Source: UBA11346 sp038060575 | GTDB lineage: Bacteria; Planctomycetota; UBA11346 | Length of the DNA: 64,000 bases | Direction: 5' to 3' | NCBI GenBank assembly: GCA_964652775.1 | Contig: CAZZAM010000008.1 | Span: 1 to 64,000, forward strand | In this document: one piece after another, positions 52,122 to 61,580 of the stretch | Layout: the number at the start of each line of letters is the position of its first letter | Position numbering within the stretch: the stretch's first letter is position 1 | Made by a program: the position numbers and the translations under genes | The notes under the pieces: model-generated | What the model was told of the DNA's origin: nothing | What the model saw: the letters and a program-made list of their open reading frames with translations, nothing else | Databases searched by the model: none

Positions 52122-52780
52122 GCGCGCGCCTCATCGTTACCGGCGTGGCCAAAGCGTATCCCGGCCTGAAAGTCCTGAACGGTCTGAATCTCACGCTGGA
52201 AAGCGGCGAGATCATTGCTGTTCGCGGTGCCTCGGGAACAGGTAAAAGCACCCTGCTGCATTGTCTGGGACTGCTTGATCGTCCTGACGTCGGCTCGATC
52301 GTTTTGGATGGCGAGGAGTTGACACAGTTGTCCGACAGCTGCCGCACCGCCATGCGCGCGCAACGCATTGGCTTCGTATTCCAGGCATTTCATCTGTTGT
52401 CCGATTTCACCGTGGTCGAAAACGTGACCATGGCGGCGCGCACAGCCGGCCTTGAACCGCAGGCCGCACGTGCCCGCGCCGAGGCCTTGCTGACCCGGGT
52501 CGGACTCGGCGGACGCGATGGCGACATCCGCACATTGTCGGGTGGTGAGCGTCAGCGCGTAGCCCTGTGCCGTGCACTGTTGACCAAACCAGCCCTGTTG
52601 CTGGCTGACGAGCCAACCGGAAATCTTGACCCTACGACGGCGCGCATCGTCCTCGGCGAAATTGTCGCATTGGCCAAAGACAGCGGATCCAGCGTAATCA
52701 TCGTAACGCACGATGCCGATGTTGCAGCGCGGGCCGATAAACGGTATGAATTGAAGGATGGACGGTTGGAGTTGGCGTAG
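52118..52780 (+). CDS. LolD-like ABC transporter ATPase
   Basis: This is the ATP-driving partner of the preceding permease. The Walker A motif is GASGTGKST (K43), the Q-loop is in IGFVFQAFHLLSDFTVVENV, the signature is LSGGERQRVALCRALL and Walker B is LLLADEPTGNLD. The length of 220 residues and the FQAFHLL style match the MacB/LolD group. The ATG overlaps the permease stop. It ends next to a family D-like inverted repeat. Confidence 0.93.
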   Translation: MSARLIVTGVAKAYPGLKVLNGLNLTLESGEIIAVRGASGTGKSTLLHCLGLLDRPDVGSIVLDGEELTQLSDSCRTAMRAQRIGFVFQAFHLLSDFTVVENVTMAARTAGLEPQAARARAEALLTRVGLGGRDGDIRTLSGGERQRVALCRALLTKPALLLADEPTGNLDPTTARIVLGEIVALAKDSGSSVIIVTHDADVAARADKRYELKDGRLELA

Positions 52781-52785
52781 ACACA

Positions 52786-52884
52786 GAAATGTCGAATGCT
52801 CGAATGTCGAATGCTCGAATAATTTAAAAGAAACGTCAGCGGCCGATGATTCTCAACATTCGAGCATTCGAGCATTCTACATTC
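52786..52884. repeat. Inverted repeat of CGAATGC tandem units (family D variant)
   Basis: GAAATGTCGAATGCTCGAAT and further units are mirrored by ATTCGAGCATTCGAGCATTC. The unit is 7 bp here, not the 8-bp AATGCTGG. It starts six bases after the ATPase stop in a convergent gap. Confidence 0.85.
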
Positions 52885-52889
52885 CTACC

Positions 52890-53624
52890 CTACGGCCTCG
52901 GCCCTTCCCGCCGTACAACCCACGCCTCGGTGCCGTACCGTTCAGCGTGGATTCTTAGCGCAGTTGCCAATTCCGCCGATGTCCACAACCCGGATACCAA
53001 CGGCAAACCAAGTGCGGTGCTGATTCCCTCGCAAATCGCCGCCGCGGCGTGGTCCCAACTCAGACCACATCCGCGCACCGCATCGCGATCCCAGGCATTG
53101 GTGTCGAGCTTGAGGCTGCCGTGGAGGATACATCGCTGGCCGCGTACGCGCGCTGCACTGCCCAGGGCTTTGCCGCCATCGGCGTGCACGACGTCGTCTG
53201 CAGCAGGACTCGCAAAACAGCGCGGTTCGTCGGCATAGCGGCGGTCACCGACCGTATTGGTCTGCAACGACAGCACCGCACCGCGTTGGGCCAGGGAGTT
53301 CAATATTGCGCCGTGAATCAGCGGATACAGATCACGAGCACGTTTCGGAAATCCGTGTTGATCCAAGACTCCCGCCAAACAGTAGGTCACCTCATGTTCA
53401 TGCCAAATCGCACCGCCCCCGGTGATGCGGCGGACCACCGCCGTGCCATATGGCAGGGAGGCAACGATCCCAGCGTAGTCCTGGAAACATCCCAACGACA
53501 CCGCTCGTGGATTCCATCGGTACAGTCGCAGGCTTGGTTCCGTGGCCTCGACCAGCAGCGCCTCATCACGTGCCATTTGTTCAGCACCGTCAGCGGTTAG
53601 CTCAGGAAGCAGACGTACGCTCAT
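52890..53624 (-). CDS. LipM-like octanoyltransferase / lipoate-protein ligase A family
   Basis: This fold moves octanoyl or lipoyl groups onto lipoyl domains. RRITGGGAIWHEHEVTY matches the family core; the catalytic cysteine typical of LipM lies in EPRCFASP (C136), and a lysine in GGKALGSAARV (K152). The length of 244 residues lacks the extra C-terminal domain of LplA. The most likely role is octanoylation of the lipoyl domains of PdhC and the glycine cleavage protein. No lipA is seen in the window. A lipoate ligase role remains possible. Confidence 0.8.
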   Translation of the reverse strand: MSVRLLPELTADGAEQMARDEALLVEATEPSLRLYRWNPRAVSLGCFQDYAGIVASLPYGTAVVRRITGGGAIWHEHEVTYCLAGVLDQHGFPKRARDLYPLIHGAILNSLAQRGAVLSLQTNTVGDRRYADEPRCFASPAADDVVHADGGKALGSAARVRGQRCILHGSLKLDTNAWDRDAVRGCGLSWDHAAAAICEGISTALGLPLVSGLWTSAELATALRIHAERYGTEAWVVRREGPRP

Positions 53625-53675
53625 GACGAGCGCCTAGCTTCAGCAGCGATCCCACAGCACAATCCTACGCTGCCG

Positions 53676-54368
53676 TCAGTCGTGTGCAGGACTCGCCGGA
53701 GATGGTTCGACACCCTGGGTTGATTCAGGTTGCGCAACCGGCGTTGGCCTTGGTGGCTTCGCCGATTGCACGACCTCCAACCACAAACGACCGGCCAACT
53801 CGCTCGCACGCGCTCGCCAAACGCTGTCGAGCTGAACCACATCAATACCATGCAACACTTGGTTTGCCTCGCTAATCCGCTGCAGATGCATGAGTGCCTC
53901 TGCTTCCATTATCTGGGTCTCACCGCGCAAATCCGCCGGGTTGTTCAAGCGCACCCACTGCACGGTGGTCAGGATGTCATCCCATCGCCGCTCACCCGCC
54001 AGCAGCTGACAGCGTATCCGATGAATATTCCCTGCCGCTAGAGGGCGTCTCGACAACTCGCGTCGCCACTGCTCAGCATCGAGGAGAATGGTCCCAGTGG
54101 GAACCCCTTCCTGGGCGCGTTGCGTATAGGTGGCCCGCTCGTCGCGGACGGCGGCGACCAGTTCGGTCATGTCGCGACTCAGGATCATCAGGAACCAACC
54201 GAGCGTAACCAGAAGCGCGAGCGCTATCGTGAGCAGCGCCAAGGTCATCGGCGATGGTCGCGCGATCGCTATCCGCTGCTTACCGGCAATAGCGACAGTC
54301 TCGTCGTGACGCGTCAGCGCCCCGGCCAATGAGGATACAGACGGCCTACGTGCCGAGTCCATAAACAC
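53676..54368 (-). CDS. Hypothetical membrane-anchored protein
   Basis: I recognise no family. A single membrane helix (LALLTIALALLVTLGWFLMI, about 43-62) follows a 40-residue cytoplasmic part. The outer region has a helical stretch with TPR-like character (IHRIRCQLLAGERRWDDILT, then AEALMHLQRISEANQVLHGI), and the end is Pro-rich. It precedes the lipoyl transferase gene in the same direction by 51 bp. Starts at 54368 or 54362 are possible. A scaffold role is a guess. Confidence 0.55.
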   Translation of the reverse strand: MFMDSARRPSVSSLAGALTRHDETVAIAGKQRIAIARPSPMTLALLTIALALLVTLGWFLMILSRDMTELVAAVRDERATYTQRAQEGVPTGTILLDAEQWRRELSRRPLAAGNIHRIRCQLLAGERRWDDILTTVQWVRLNNPADLRGETQIMEAEALMHLQRISEANQVLHGIDVVQLDSVWRARASELAGRLWLEVVQSAKPPRPTPVAQPESTQGVEPSPASPAHD

Positions 54369-54578
54369 TCCGTGTCGTCAGGCGCTACACGCGCCTGGGT
54401 TGCCAGAAGGAAGCGCATGGACTGTGCCAAGTAGGTCGGCGGACTCCAGAATACCGGCCTGCCAACGACACGCCCCTCCTACCTCCTGTTTCATTAGATG
54501 CAGATAGAGGATGACTGGATGTGTCCACATGTAAGGCTTCGCCATCGCTACCGGCCATGGTACTTGCAGGAGCCCGCC

Positions 54579-55415
54579 GTGCCACGATCAACTCCGCTCT
54601 TCCTCTCGCTCCTCGCTGGATCGCTCGCCGCCGAATGCTCGGACGCTGGGATTTGCCGACTGGCGCCGCGGGAACCGGTGGACTCCGAACATGCCTGGAG
54701 CCTGGGGGCGAGCTTGGGCATCGCCGCAGGAGCAGAAACTACCGATGTCGTCTATCAGACGCTGACACCTCGGGTGGGCTGGCGCTCGACCAGCGGATTG
54801 CGCCTATCAGCAGAAGTCCCACTGATCAGCCTGAGTGGGCCAGTCGGGGACGCGAGCGGGGTTGGAGATGCGCTGATCTGGGGTGAACAGGTCGTGGCGT
54901 CGGGGGACTGGGGCGATCTTGGGGTGCAGCTTGGCGCGCGCCTGCCCACCGGAAACGACAATGCACGTCCCGGTTTACCCCAGGCGTATCAACTCGGCCT
55001 TGGACCAGCCGACATGCTCGCCGGCATTGGTTGGTGGCGTGATGGCTACAGCGCTGGAGTTGCCTATGCCCTCGCTGGTGGTGCCAATAATCTGGCTGGG
55101 ACCAATCTGGAACGCGGCGACGATCTGGTCCTCCGCGCTGGCTACAGCCACTCCATCGCTGCCTATACCGCTGGTCTCCAGGTCGTGGTGGTGTCTCGAC
55201 TGGCCGAGTCGAGTGTACAGACGCCAACCGGCCGAGCCACGGTGAGTAAAAGTGACGGAGTGCAGCTTAACCTGCGACCCTCATTGGCTTGGCAGGCTGC
55301 TCCCGCCTGGCGCGTCGACTTGGCGCTGGCACTACCGATGTTGAAGCGTGACAACGATGTTGACGGCCTGACTCGACGTTTCGCTGGTGACCTTGGTCTG
55401 ACTGTCGGGTTCTAA
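54579..55415 (+). CDS. Outer-membrane beta-barrel protein, transporter-like
   Basis: A GTG at 54579 has AGGAG seven bases upstream and gives a signal peptide (LFLSLLAGSLAA). The mature 255 residues alternate polar and hydrophobic positions in many beta strands and end in a phenylalanine (LGLTVGF), as outer-membrane barrels do. The style recalls the family annotated as transporters or phenol-degradation MetA-like proteins. A cysteine follows the signal region, but the lipobox is not typical. The channel substrate is unknown. It converges on pilT. Confidence 0.75.
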   Translation: MPRSTPLFLSLLAGSLAAECSDAGICRLAPREPVDSEHAWSLGASLGIAAGAETTDVVYQTLTPRVGWRSTSGLRLSAEVPLISLSGPVGDASGVGDALIWGEQVVASGDWGDLGVQLGARLPTGNDNARPGLPQAYQLGLGPADMLAGIGWWRDGYSAGVAYALAGGANNLAGTNLERGDDLVLRAGYSHSIAAYTAGLQVVVVSRLAESSVQTPTGRATVSKSDGVQLNLRPSLAWQAAPAWRVDLALALPMLKRDNDVDGLTRRFAGDLGLTVGF

Positions 55416-55449
55416 GCCACGAGAAAGTCGATGACCATGTACAAACACG

Positions 55450-56532
55450 CTACGAAATGCCGCCATCGCTGATCGTGATGCCGCGCAGCATCATGCGCAG
55501 CTCTTCGGCGTTGGGCGCAGCGGCCAGAGCGACGTCGGTGGAGATGTGTCCGGCCTTATGCAGCCGATGCAATGCCTGATTGTAGCTTTCGCAGCCATTC
55601 TCGCGGTCCTTGGTCAGGGCGTCGGCGATGCGGGCGAACTCACCGTCCATGATCAGTTTCTTGATCAGCGGTGCGATGAACATCGTCTCAACACAGGGCC
55701 ACATCTCGCCCTTGGTCATTCCAGGCAACAACTTCTGGTTGAGGATGCAGCGGAGATTGAACGCGAGACTAGTGCGGATCTGCGCGTGCTTGGAGGACGG
55801 AAACAAATCCATGATGCGGCCCATGGTCTGCGGCGCGCCCGACGAGTGTACTGAGCCGAATACGAGGTGCCCGGTCTCGGCTGCGGTCAACGCGGTCTCG
55901 AAGGTTTCGGCATCGCGCATTTCGCCAAGCAGGATGACGTCGGGATCTTCGCGCACGCACGAGCGCAACGCATCGTCAAATGAAGCGACGTCAGTGAATA
56001 CTTCACGCTGATTGATCACCGCCTTGTCGTCGGTGAAGACGTATTCAACCGGGTCCTCGATAGTCAGAATGTGGCAGCGCCGACGATGGTTGATGTCGTC
56101 GAGGATCGAAGCGATGGTGGTCGATTTGCCCGACCCGGTGATGCCGCCGATCAGAACCAGTCCTTGTTCGAACTCGGCGCACTTGCGGATCTGCGGCGGA
56201 AGATGCAGCTCCTCGTAAGTTGGAATATTAGGTTTCACCCGGCGAATCGCCGCTGAGATGCGGCCAAGCGTTTTGAAAACGTTGCAGCGGAAGCGGCCAA
56301 GGCCTTCGACGGCATGCGAGAAGTCTGCATAACCGCGTACCTTCAACTCGCCGTTGAGCCGCTCGTCGAGGATGGGATTGAGGATGTCAGCGAGGTCAGC
56401 AACGGTCAGTGCCGCACTCTTCAGGCGCACCAAGTCACCGCCAACCCGGAACACCGGCGGCTCGCCGACGCGCAGATGCAGATCGCTGGCGTTATGCTTA
56501 CCCATGGCCGAGAGAAGATCACTGAGGTTCAT
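55450..56532 (-). CDS. pilT: Twitching motility retraction ATPase PilT
   Basis: PilT powers pilus retraction. The PAS-like N-terminal domain (SDLHLRVGEPPVFRVGGDLV), Walker A in GGITGSGKSTTI (K136), the Asp box (ILTIEDPVEYVF), Walker B (DPDVILLGEMRD) and the His box (AAETGHLVFGSVHS) are all present. The length of 360 residues is normal. It is far from the pilus operon at the other end of the window; PilB, PilC and pilins are not seen. It may serve that pilus or another one. Confidence 0.95.
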   Translation of the reverse strand: MNLSDLLSAMGKHNASDLHLRVGEPPVFRVGGDLVRLKSAALTVADLADILNPILDERLNGELKVRGYADFSHAVEGLGRFRCNVFKTLGRISAAIRRVKPNIPTYEELHLPPQIRKCAEFEQGLVLIGGITGSGKSTTIASILDDINHRRRCHILTIEDPVEYVFTDDKAVINQREVFTDVASFDDALRSCVREDPDVILLGEMRDAETFETALTAAETGHLVFGSVHSSGAPQTMGRIMDLFPSSKHAQIRTSLAFNLRCILNQKLLPGMTKGEMWPCVETMFIAPLIKKLIMDGEFARIADALTKDRENGCESYNQALHRLHKAGHISTDVALAAAPNAEELRMMLRGITISDGGIS

Positions 56533-56647
56533 GCCAGCGCAGCCTAGTCGGTGGCAGACCTTGGGTAGTCCCCCTCCAACAGCCCCACCTGACGTGCATC
56601 ACCTTCCACTCCGCGCACAAGGTCGTTCAACCAATCCGAGCGGGGTT

Positions 56648-56743
56648 GTCCACAGATTTCGCAGATTATGCAGATTTTGCAGGCGCATGGTGGCCCCGAA
56701 CATGTACTTCGCAATCTGTGCAATCTGCGAAATCTGTGGATAA
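56648..56743. repeat. Inverted repeat CCACAGATTTCGCAGATT, family C, copy 2
   Basis: GTCCACAGATTTCGCAGATT plus further 9-bp units is mirrored by TGCGAAATCTGTGGATAA. It lies in the 321-bp divergent gap between pilT and the dehydrogenase gene; I see no gene in the rest of the gap. Confidence 0.85.
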
Positions 56744-56853
56744 CAATCTCGAAATCCCACTCATCTGCGGACCCTGATAACGAACTGAATACTATTAACG
56801 CCGCGCAGCGACGGTGCCCTTGGCACACCTCGCGACAGTCCATAGTCGTACCC

Positions 56854-57891
56854 ATGAGCACCACCCTGAAGCTCCTCCACCTGTCGAAACGCAATCTCTG
56901 GCCAGCCCTGTGGTCCAACACGTTTCGTCGCGCGCTCGCGCCGTTTGGCGAGGTGACCATCCTTTCGGATGCGAGCGCCATGCCGATAGCGGAGCAGCTT
57001 GAACGCATCCGTAGCTGCGATGTCTTGCTGACCGGCTGGGGCACCACGCCCATTCCACGTGAGATCGCCAGCGATCCCGGCCGCCTGCGCTATGTCTGCA
57101 ACATCACCGGTGGGCTGAAGGGCTGGGTGCCGATTGAGCTCATCCAAGCCAATATTCCGGTGACCAACTGGGGCGATGCGCCAGCGTTTCACGTTGCCGA
57201 AGGATCGCTCACACTGCTTCTCGCCTGCTTGAAAAATCTCGGTGGTCATATGGCTGAAAAACGTACCGGCGGCTGGAGCAACACCTGGACCGGACCAGCC
57301 GTCCAGTGCGGCTCATTACGTGGGCTGCGTGTTGGACTCTATGGCCTCGGCGTCATCGGACGCAAATTCGCCGAACAACTGCTGCCGTTTGGTGCAGTGG
57401 TTTCAGCCTTCGATCCCTATGCGAAGGATTGGCCACCCTCTATACGTAAGGTGGACACACTGCAGGAGCTCTTTGCGACCGCCGAGGCGATCTCGCTACA
57501 TGCCGGTGTGAACGATAGCACCACCCACAGCGTCACCGCAGATCTCCTGCGCCAGCTGCCAGACCATGGCATTGTGATCAACACGGCGCGTGGCGTGATC
57601 ATTGATCAGCCCGCGCTCTTCGCTGAGCTAGCAAGCGGACGACTGCGGGCTGGGCTTGATGTGTTGGACGATGGCGACTCGCTGCCGCCCGAGCATCCAG
57701 CGCGGCAGTGGCCCAATCTCATCCTCACCAGTCACGCTGTCGGCGGCTCGTCCTGGCCGATTCATCCAGAAAACCCGGAGAGTCCGCTGCAAATTCACCA
57801 TGAGATCTGCATCGATAACCTGGGTCGCTTCGCACGCGGCGAACCACCACGCTTCAGGATCAGTGCCGAACAATATCAGTTGATGACGTGA
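56854..57891 (+). CDS. D-isomer-specific 2-hydroxyacid dehydrogenase family protein
   Basis: The NAD-binding core is typical: GLYGLGVIGRKFAEQLLPFG (about 167-186), INTARGVIIDQPALFAELAS and LILTSHAVGGSSWP, which hold the catalytic Arg and His. In place of the usual DVFEPEPL the protein reads DVLDDGDSLPPEHP, so the catalytic Glu may be shifted or replaced. The ATG at 56854 gives 345 residues; the open frame upstream is repeat DNA. The substrate is not evident; phosphoglycerate-, glyoxylate- and sugar-acid-type enzymes all look alike here. Confidence 0.87.
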   Translation: MSTTLKLLHLSKRNLWPALWSNTFRRALAPFGEVTILSDASAMPIAEQLERIRSCDVLLTGWGTTPIPREIASDPGRLRYVCNITGGLKGWVPIELIQANIPVTNWGDAPAFHVAEGSLTLLLACLKNLGGHMAEKRTGGWSNTWTGPAVQCGSLRGLRVGLYGLGVIGRKFAEQLLPFGAVVSAFDPYAKDWPPSIRKVDTLQELFATAEAISLHAGVNDSTTHSVTADLLRQLPDHGIVINTARGVIIDQPALFAELASGRLRAGLDVLDDGDSLPPEHPARQWPNLILTSHAVGGSSWPIHPENPESPLQIHHEICIDNLGRFARGEPPRFRISAEQYQLMT

Positions 57892-57907
57892 ACCGACCTT
57901 GGCCCGC

Positions 57908-57925
57908 AGTCCGGAAATCCGGACT
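57908..57925. terminator. Perfect AGTCCGGA/TCCGGACT hairpin between convergent genes
   Basis: AGTCCGGA (57908-57915) pairs with TCCGGACT (57918-57925) around AA. It is one unit of the family E sequence and lies between the dehydrogenase and galK stops. It could work as a bidirectional terminator, though no T-run follows. Confidence 0.55.
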
Positions 57926-57932
57926 ACTGCAT

Positions 57933-59108
57933 TCAGGGTAACACCAACGGCAACGAACCGGCCCCGGCAGCAGCGCGGGTGACGTACACTTTCGGCGACA
58001 TGCTTGGGAACTTGGCGCGATACTGTTTTTCAAGTTCGGCAACAAACGCAGGAACGTGTTCGTCTCGCACCAAGCTGACGGAACAACCCCCGAAACCGGC
58101 GCCGGTCATGCGACTGCCCAGACAACCGGGCAGCGAACGTGCGATCGTCACCATCGCATCCAACTCAGCGCAACTGACTTCGAACTTGTCGCGCAGATCG
58201 GCGTGGCTCTGGTCCATCAGTTCGCCCAGGGCTACGGCGTCACCGGCACGCAAGCACGCATAGGCGGCGCGAGTGCGACCATTTTCAGCGACAACATGTT
58301 CACAGCGGCGCTTGGTGGTAGCGTCCAGACGACCGCTCTGAGTCGCCTGCGCCAAGCCATGCATCGTGACATCGCGCAGATGACTCACGCCGAGTGCACG
58401 CGCGCCCGCTTCGCATTGAGAGCGGCGTTCGTTGTAGGCGCTGTCCACCAAACCACGGCGTTTTCCGGTGTCGGCGATGACGATATTCACGCCGATCGGC
58501 AACGGAGCTGGGGTCAACTGCATCGTCCGACAATCCATCAGCATCGCTTGGCCGACCGTTGCACACGAACTGGATAGCGGATCGAGGATACCGCACTTGG
58601 TTCCCACGTAGGTATTCTCGGCTCGCTGCGCCAGGGTAGCGATTTCGGCACCCGGCCGAACGACGCCGGCAACCGCGAGAAACGCATGTATGGACGCGAC
58701 CTCCAACGCTGCCGAACTAGACAGTCCCGACGCCAGCGGCACATCGCCGGTGATAGCCAGATCACAGCCGGTCAACGCGATACCGACTTCTTGTAACACC
58801 TGCGCGCAACCACTGACGTAATCAACCCATCGCGTCACATCGGTCGTCGCGTGCGCGATCGGCGGCGCGAGTGCGAATTCGACGATGCCGGTTTGTTCCA
58901 ACGAGGTGACGCGAACACGGCGATCAGCGCGCCGCCGCCAAGCGATGCGCACATCGCGTTCGATCGCCATCGGCAAACAAAAACCGTCGTTATAGTCGGT
59001 GTGTTCGCCGATGAGGTTCACCCGTCCAGGCGCGCGCACCGCACCAGTAGGCGCGGTGCCATAGGCGGTAGTGAACGCAGTGACCAGTGATGCTGTGCGA
59101 TTACTCAT
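57933..59108 (-). CDS. galK: Galactokinase GalK
   Basis: GalK phosphorylates galactose at C1 with ATP. The signature APGRVNLIGEHTDYNDGFCL, the ATP motif DVPLASGLSSSAALEVASI and the C-terminal GSRMTGAGFGGCSVSL are complete. The ATG at 59108 gives 391 residues, a usual length; the upstream frame has no family sequence. No galT or galE is adjacent, so it may serve scavenging or an unlinked Leloir pathway. Confidence 0.94.
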   Translation of the reverse strand: MSNRTASLVTAFTTAYGTAPTGAVRAPGRVNLIGEHTDYNDGFCLPMAIERDVRIAWRRRADRRVRVTSLEQTGIVEFALAPPIAHATTDVTRWVDYVSGCAQVLQEVGIALTGCDLAITGDVPLASGLSSSAALEVASIHAFLAVAGVVRPGAEIATLAQRAENTYVGTKCGILDPLSSSCATVGQAMLMDCRTMQLTPAPLPIGVNIVIADTGKRRGLVDSAYNERRSQCEAGARALGVSHLRDVTMHGLAQATQSGRLDATTKRRCEHVVAENGRTRAAYACLRAGDAVALGELMDQSHADLRDKFEVSCAELDAMVTIARSLPGCLGSRMTGAGFGGCSVSLVRDEHVPAFVAELEKQYRAKFPSMSPKVYVTRAAAGAGSLPLVLP

Positions 59109-59165
59109 AAGGGCGCGGCGCAGCGTGGTACTTGCACAAGCGATGGAAGCGGGTTTCAGCTTTCC

Positions 59166-59259
59166 TGAGAGCGCCGCACTCCCATGCGGCGCGAATCGTG
59201 AATACACCAGCAACTATACCCATTGCCCCTGGCCGCACAGGGGTGCGGCGCTCCCAGAG
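59166..59259. repeat. Inverted repeat GAGCGCCGCAC between galK and the kinase gene
   Basis: GAGCGCCGCACTCCCATGCG (from about 59169) is mirrored by GCACAGGGGTGCGGCGCTCC (to about 59254). It begins about 60 bases before the galK start and ends next to the kinase stop, so it may end kinase transcription or affect galK. Confidence 0.7.
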
Positions 59260-59260
59260 T

Positions 59261-60424
59261 TCAGCTCCCGATGCCGAACGCGCGCAGCAGACGACGCTTG
59301 AAACCGATCTGGATTGGGGCAGGTGGCATGGCTCGCGAACGACGACCGCTCGCGTCGTGGTCACGCGCCACTTCGCGACCCAGCCAGGTGCGCAGGTCGG
59401 TGACGAACTCAGCAATCGTGCCGCGTTCTTCTGGCAAAAACGCCATCGCCCGTTCACTTGCTCGGACTAATCGTGCTGGGGCGGAGGGCGCTTCCTTCGC
59501 CAACGGCGGATAGAGATTTCCCGCTGCGAGCAGCAACGCCTCCATGCGATCCTGATGATCGAATGGCATGTGTCCCGCGAGGACGTGATAGAGCATGCCG
59601 CCGAGCATATGCAGATCGGTGTGCGCGCCGACTTCTTCACGTTCTCCGCGTGCGATCTCCGGTGGCACGCAGCCCGGGGTCCCGGCGCACACTGATGGGC
59701 AGTGATCAAGGCGCGGCGCATGCCATTCACCATCAGGACCGGGTGCGAATGACAGGGCAAGCCCCCAGTCCACTACCAACACTTCACCAAATTCACCGAC
59801 CATCACGTTCTCGGCTTTGATGTCGCGATGCATGATGCCGCGACTGTGTGCAAACGCGATTGCATCACAGGCTCGTACAATGGCCTCAATTAGGCGCGGT
59901 AATTCTTTATCCGAGGTCCGCTCATTGATGAGTGCCGCCAAACTGCTGCCGCGAACTCGACGCATGACCAGACAGTTATCTGCCGCATCATAGACCGGAA
60001 CAATATTCGGATGTTCCAGATACGCCGTGACCAAAGCCTCGGCCCGAAACAGCAGTCGTCGCGTTGGACTGTCATCCTTGCGCTGCACCTTCACCGCGAC
60101 GTCGCGCGCGAGCGCATGCTGGCGCGCCAGCACCACCGTCGCCATACCACCGCCATCAAGCCGTTCATGAACACGGTAGCGACGATTGAATTCGGTAAAC
60201 GTACTTGTGTCGATCACCATTTCAGAAACTGGTAGCGGGGTCCGGCTGCCGCGCCCAGTTGGCTTGGCGAATCCAACCTCAATCGCCTCGACATGATCGG
60301 CGGACAACTCAACCGGCATCATCGTCTCGGTCGCCGTGCGGTCATCAGCCGCAGCGATCACGCTGTCCCACATGCGACTACGCTCGGTATTGGTTGAGCG
60401 ACGACGATCGCGTACCGGGGTCAT
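59261..60424 (-). CDS. Hanks-type serine/threonine protein kinase with DWG motif
   Basis: The kinase domain begins with YRVHERLDGGGMATVVLARQ, has the lysine in VAVKVQRK, the catalytic loop IMHRDIKAENVMV and a DWG in VLVVDWGLALS where most kinases have DFG. The activation segment ends VPPEIARG. A short N-terminal region precedes it and about 40 basic residues follow; there is no membrane helix or sensor domain. The ATG at 60424 is chosen. The DWG form is common in PVC and myxobacterial kinases, from memory. Targets are unknown. Confidence 0.9.
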   Translation of the reverse strand: MTPVRDRRRSTNTERSRMWDSVIAAADDRTATETMMPVELSADHVEAIEVGFAKPTGRGSRTPLPVSEMVIDTSTFTEFNRRYRVHERLDGGGMATVVLARQHALARDVAVKVQRKDDSPTRRLLFRAEALVTAYLEHPNIVPVYDAADNCLVMRRVRGSSLAALINERTSDKELPRLIEAIVRACDAIAFAHSRGIMHRDIKAENVMVGEFGEVLVVDWGLALSFAPGPDGEWHAPRLDHCPSVCAGTPGCVPPEIARGEREEVGAHTDLHMLGGMLYHVLAGHMPFDHQDRMEALLLAAGNLYPPLAKEAPSAPARLVRASERAMAFLPEERGTIAEFVTDLRTWLGREVARDHDASGRRSRAMPPAPIQIGFKRRLLRAFGIGS

Positions 60425-60492
60425 GGGCGGCACTCTAGCCAGGCCGGAGGCCAACTGGTAGTCCTGAAATCTTAGTGCTGTTACACCGCGCT

Positions 60493-61500
60493 TTAGAGCG
60501 GAGGAACACACGGCCCGGTGATCGTGTCGATCGCTGCCAGCTCACTGGCACTAAAAGCCAGGTTTTTCAAGCAACCAAGGTTATCGTCGAGTTGTTCGAC
60601 CTTGCTGGCTCCGATCAGCACCGAGGTCACGCGTTGATCCTTGAGCAGCCACGACAACGCCATTTGCGACAGCGTCTGACCGCGAGCACGAGCGATGTCA
60701 CGCAGTGCTCGGGCCTGAGCGAGGTATGCCGGGGTCAGCCAGTTAGACTTGAAGCGTTCGCCCATGGCACCGGTCGACGCCGCGCGACTGTCGGACGGAA
60801 TTGCGCCATCAAGATAGCGATCACTGAGCAACCCTTGGCAGAGCGGCGAGTAGACAATCACGCCAACGCCATTCGTCTCCGCCGTGGGCAGCAATACTTT
60901 CTCGGATTGGCGGAAAAAGATATTGTAGCGCGGCTGACTGATCGTGATCGGCGCCCAGCCACGACGATCGACAACACCTAGGCAACGCGTGAATACCGGA
61001 TCGTTGTAGTTGCTGATGCCCGCGTACAGCGCCTTGCCCTGACGGACGAGTTGATCAAGCGCACCCAGCGTTTCTTCAATCGGCGTGTCGGGATCGGGAC
61101 GATGCGAATAAAAAATATCCACGTGATCAACACCGAGCCGCTTGAGCGACTGTTCGCAACTTTCGATGATGTATTTCCGGCTGCCCCAATCGCCGTACGG
61201 CCCCGGCCACATGCGCCAACCAGCCTTCGAGCTGATGACCAGTTCCTCACGTGGCATCTCTTTCAATATCTTACCAAACAGCGATTCGCTGGCCCCAGCA
61301 GGTGTGCCGTAGTTGTTGGCGAAATCGAAGTGCGTGATACCGCGATCAAAGGCGCGGAAATAAATCCGCTTGGCAGTGTCGTCAGCGGTGTAACTGCCGA
61401 TCGCCTGCCAGCCACCGAGCGAAACCGCCGGCAGCATCAGTCCGCTGCGGCCGCAGCGGCGATAGGTCATGTGATCGTAGCGGTCGGTGGCGAAGGGCAT
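60493..61500 (-). CDS. Aldo/keto reductase, YghZ/GpR-like
   Basis: The sequence closely follows E. coli YghZ (glyceraldehyde-3-phosphate reductase): YRRCGRSGLMLPAVSLGGW, THFDFANNYGTPAGASE, KAGWRMWPGPYGDWGSRKY, VDIFYSHRPDPDTPIEETLG and a C-terminal NADPH site with VLIGASKVEQLDDNL. The catalytic Asp, Tyr, Lys and His are in place. At 335 residues it is complete. The ATG at 61500 is preferred. The physiological substrate may be methylglyoxal or another aldehyde. Confidence 0.9.
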   Translation of the reverse strand: MPFATDRYDHMTYRRCGRSGLMLPAVSLGGWQAIGSYTADDTAKRIYFRAFDRGITHFDFANNYGTPAGASESLFGKILKEMPREELVISSKAGWRMWPGPYGDWGSRKYIIESCEQSLKRLGVDHVDIFYSHRPDPDTPIEETLGALDQLVRQGKALYAGISNYNDPVFTRCLGVVDRRGWAPITISQPRYNIFFRQSEKVLLPTAETNGVGVIVYSPLCQGLLSDRYLDGAIPSDSRAASTGAMGERFKSNWLTPAYLAQARALRDIARARGQTLSQMALSWLLKDQRVTSVLIGASKVEQLDDNLGCLKNLAFSASELAAIDTITGPCVPPL

Positions 61501-61580
61501 GCGCCGGAGGGTAGTGAGCGACCCGGTCGTGACCATACCCCTCTTCCTTGCATCGATACACACAGCTATCAGCATTCCGC

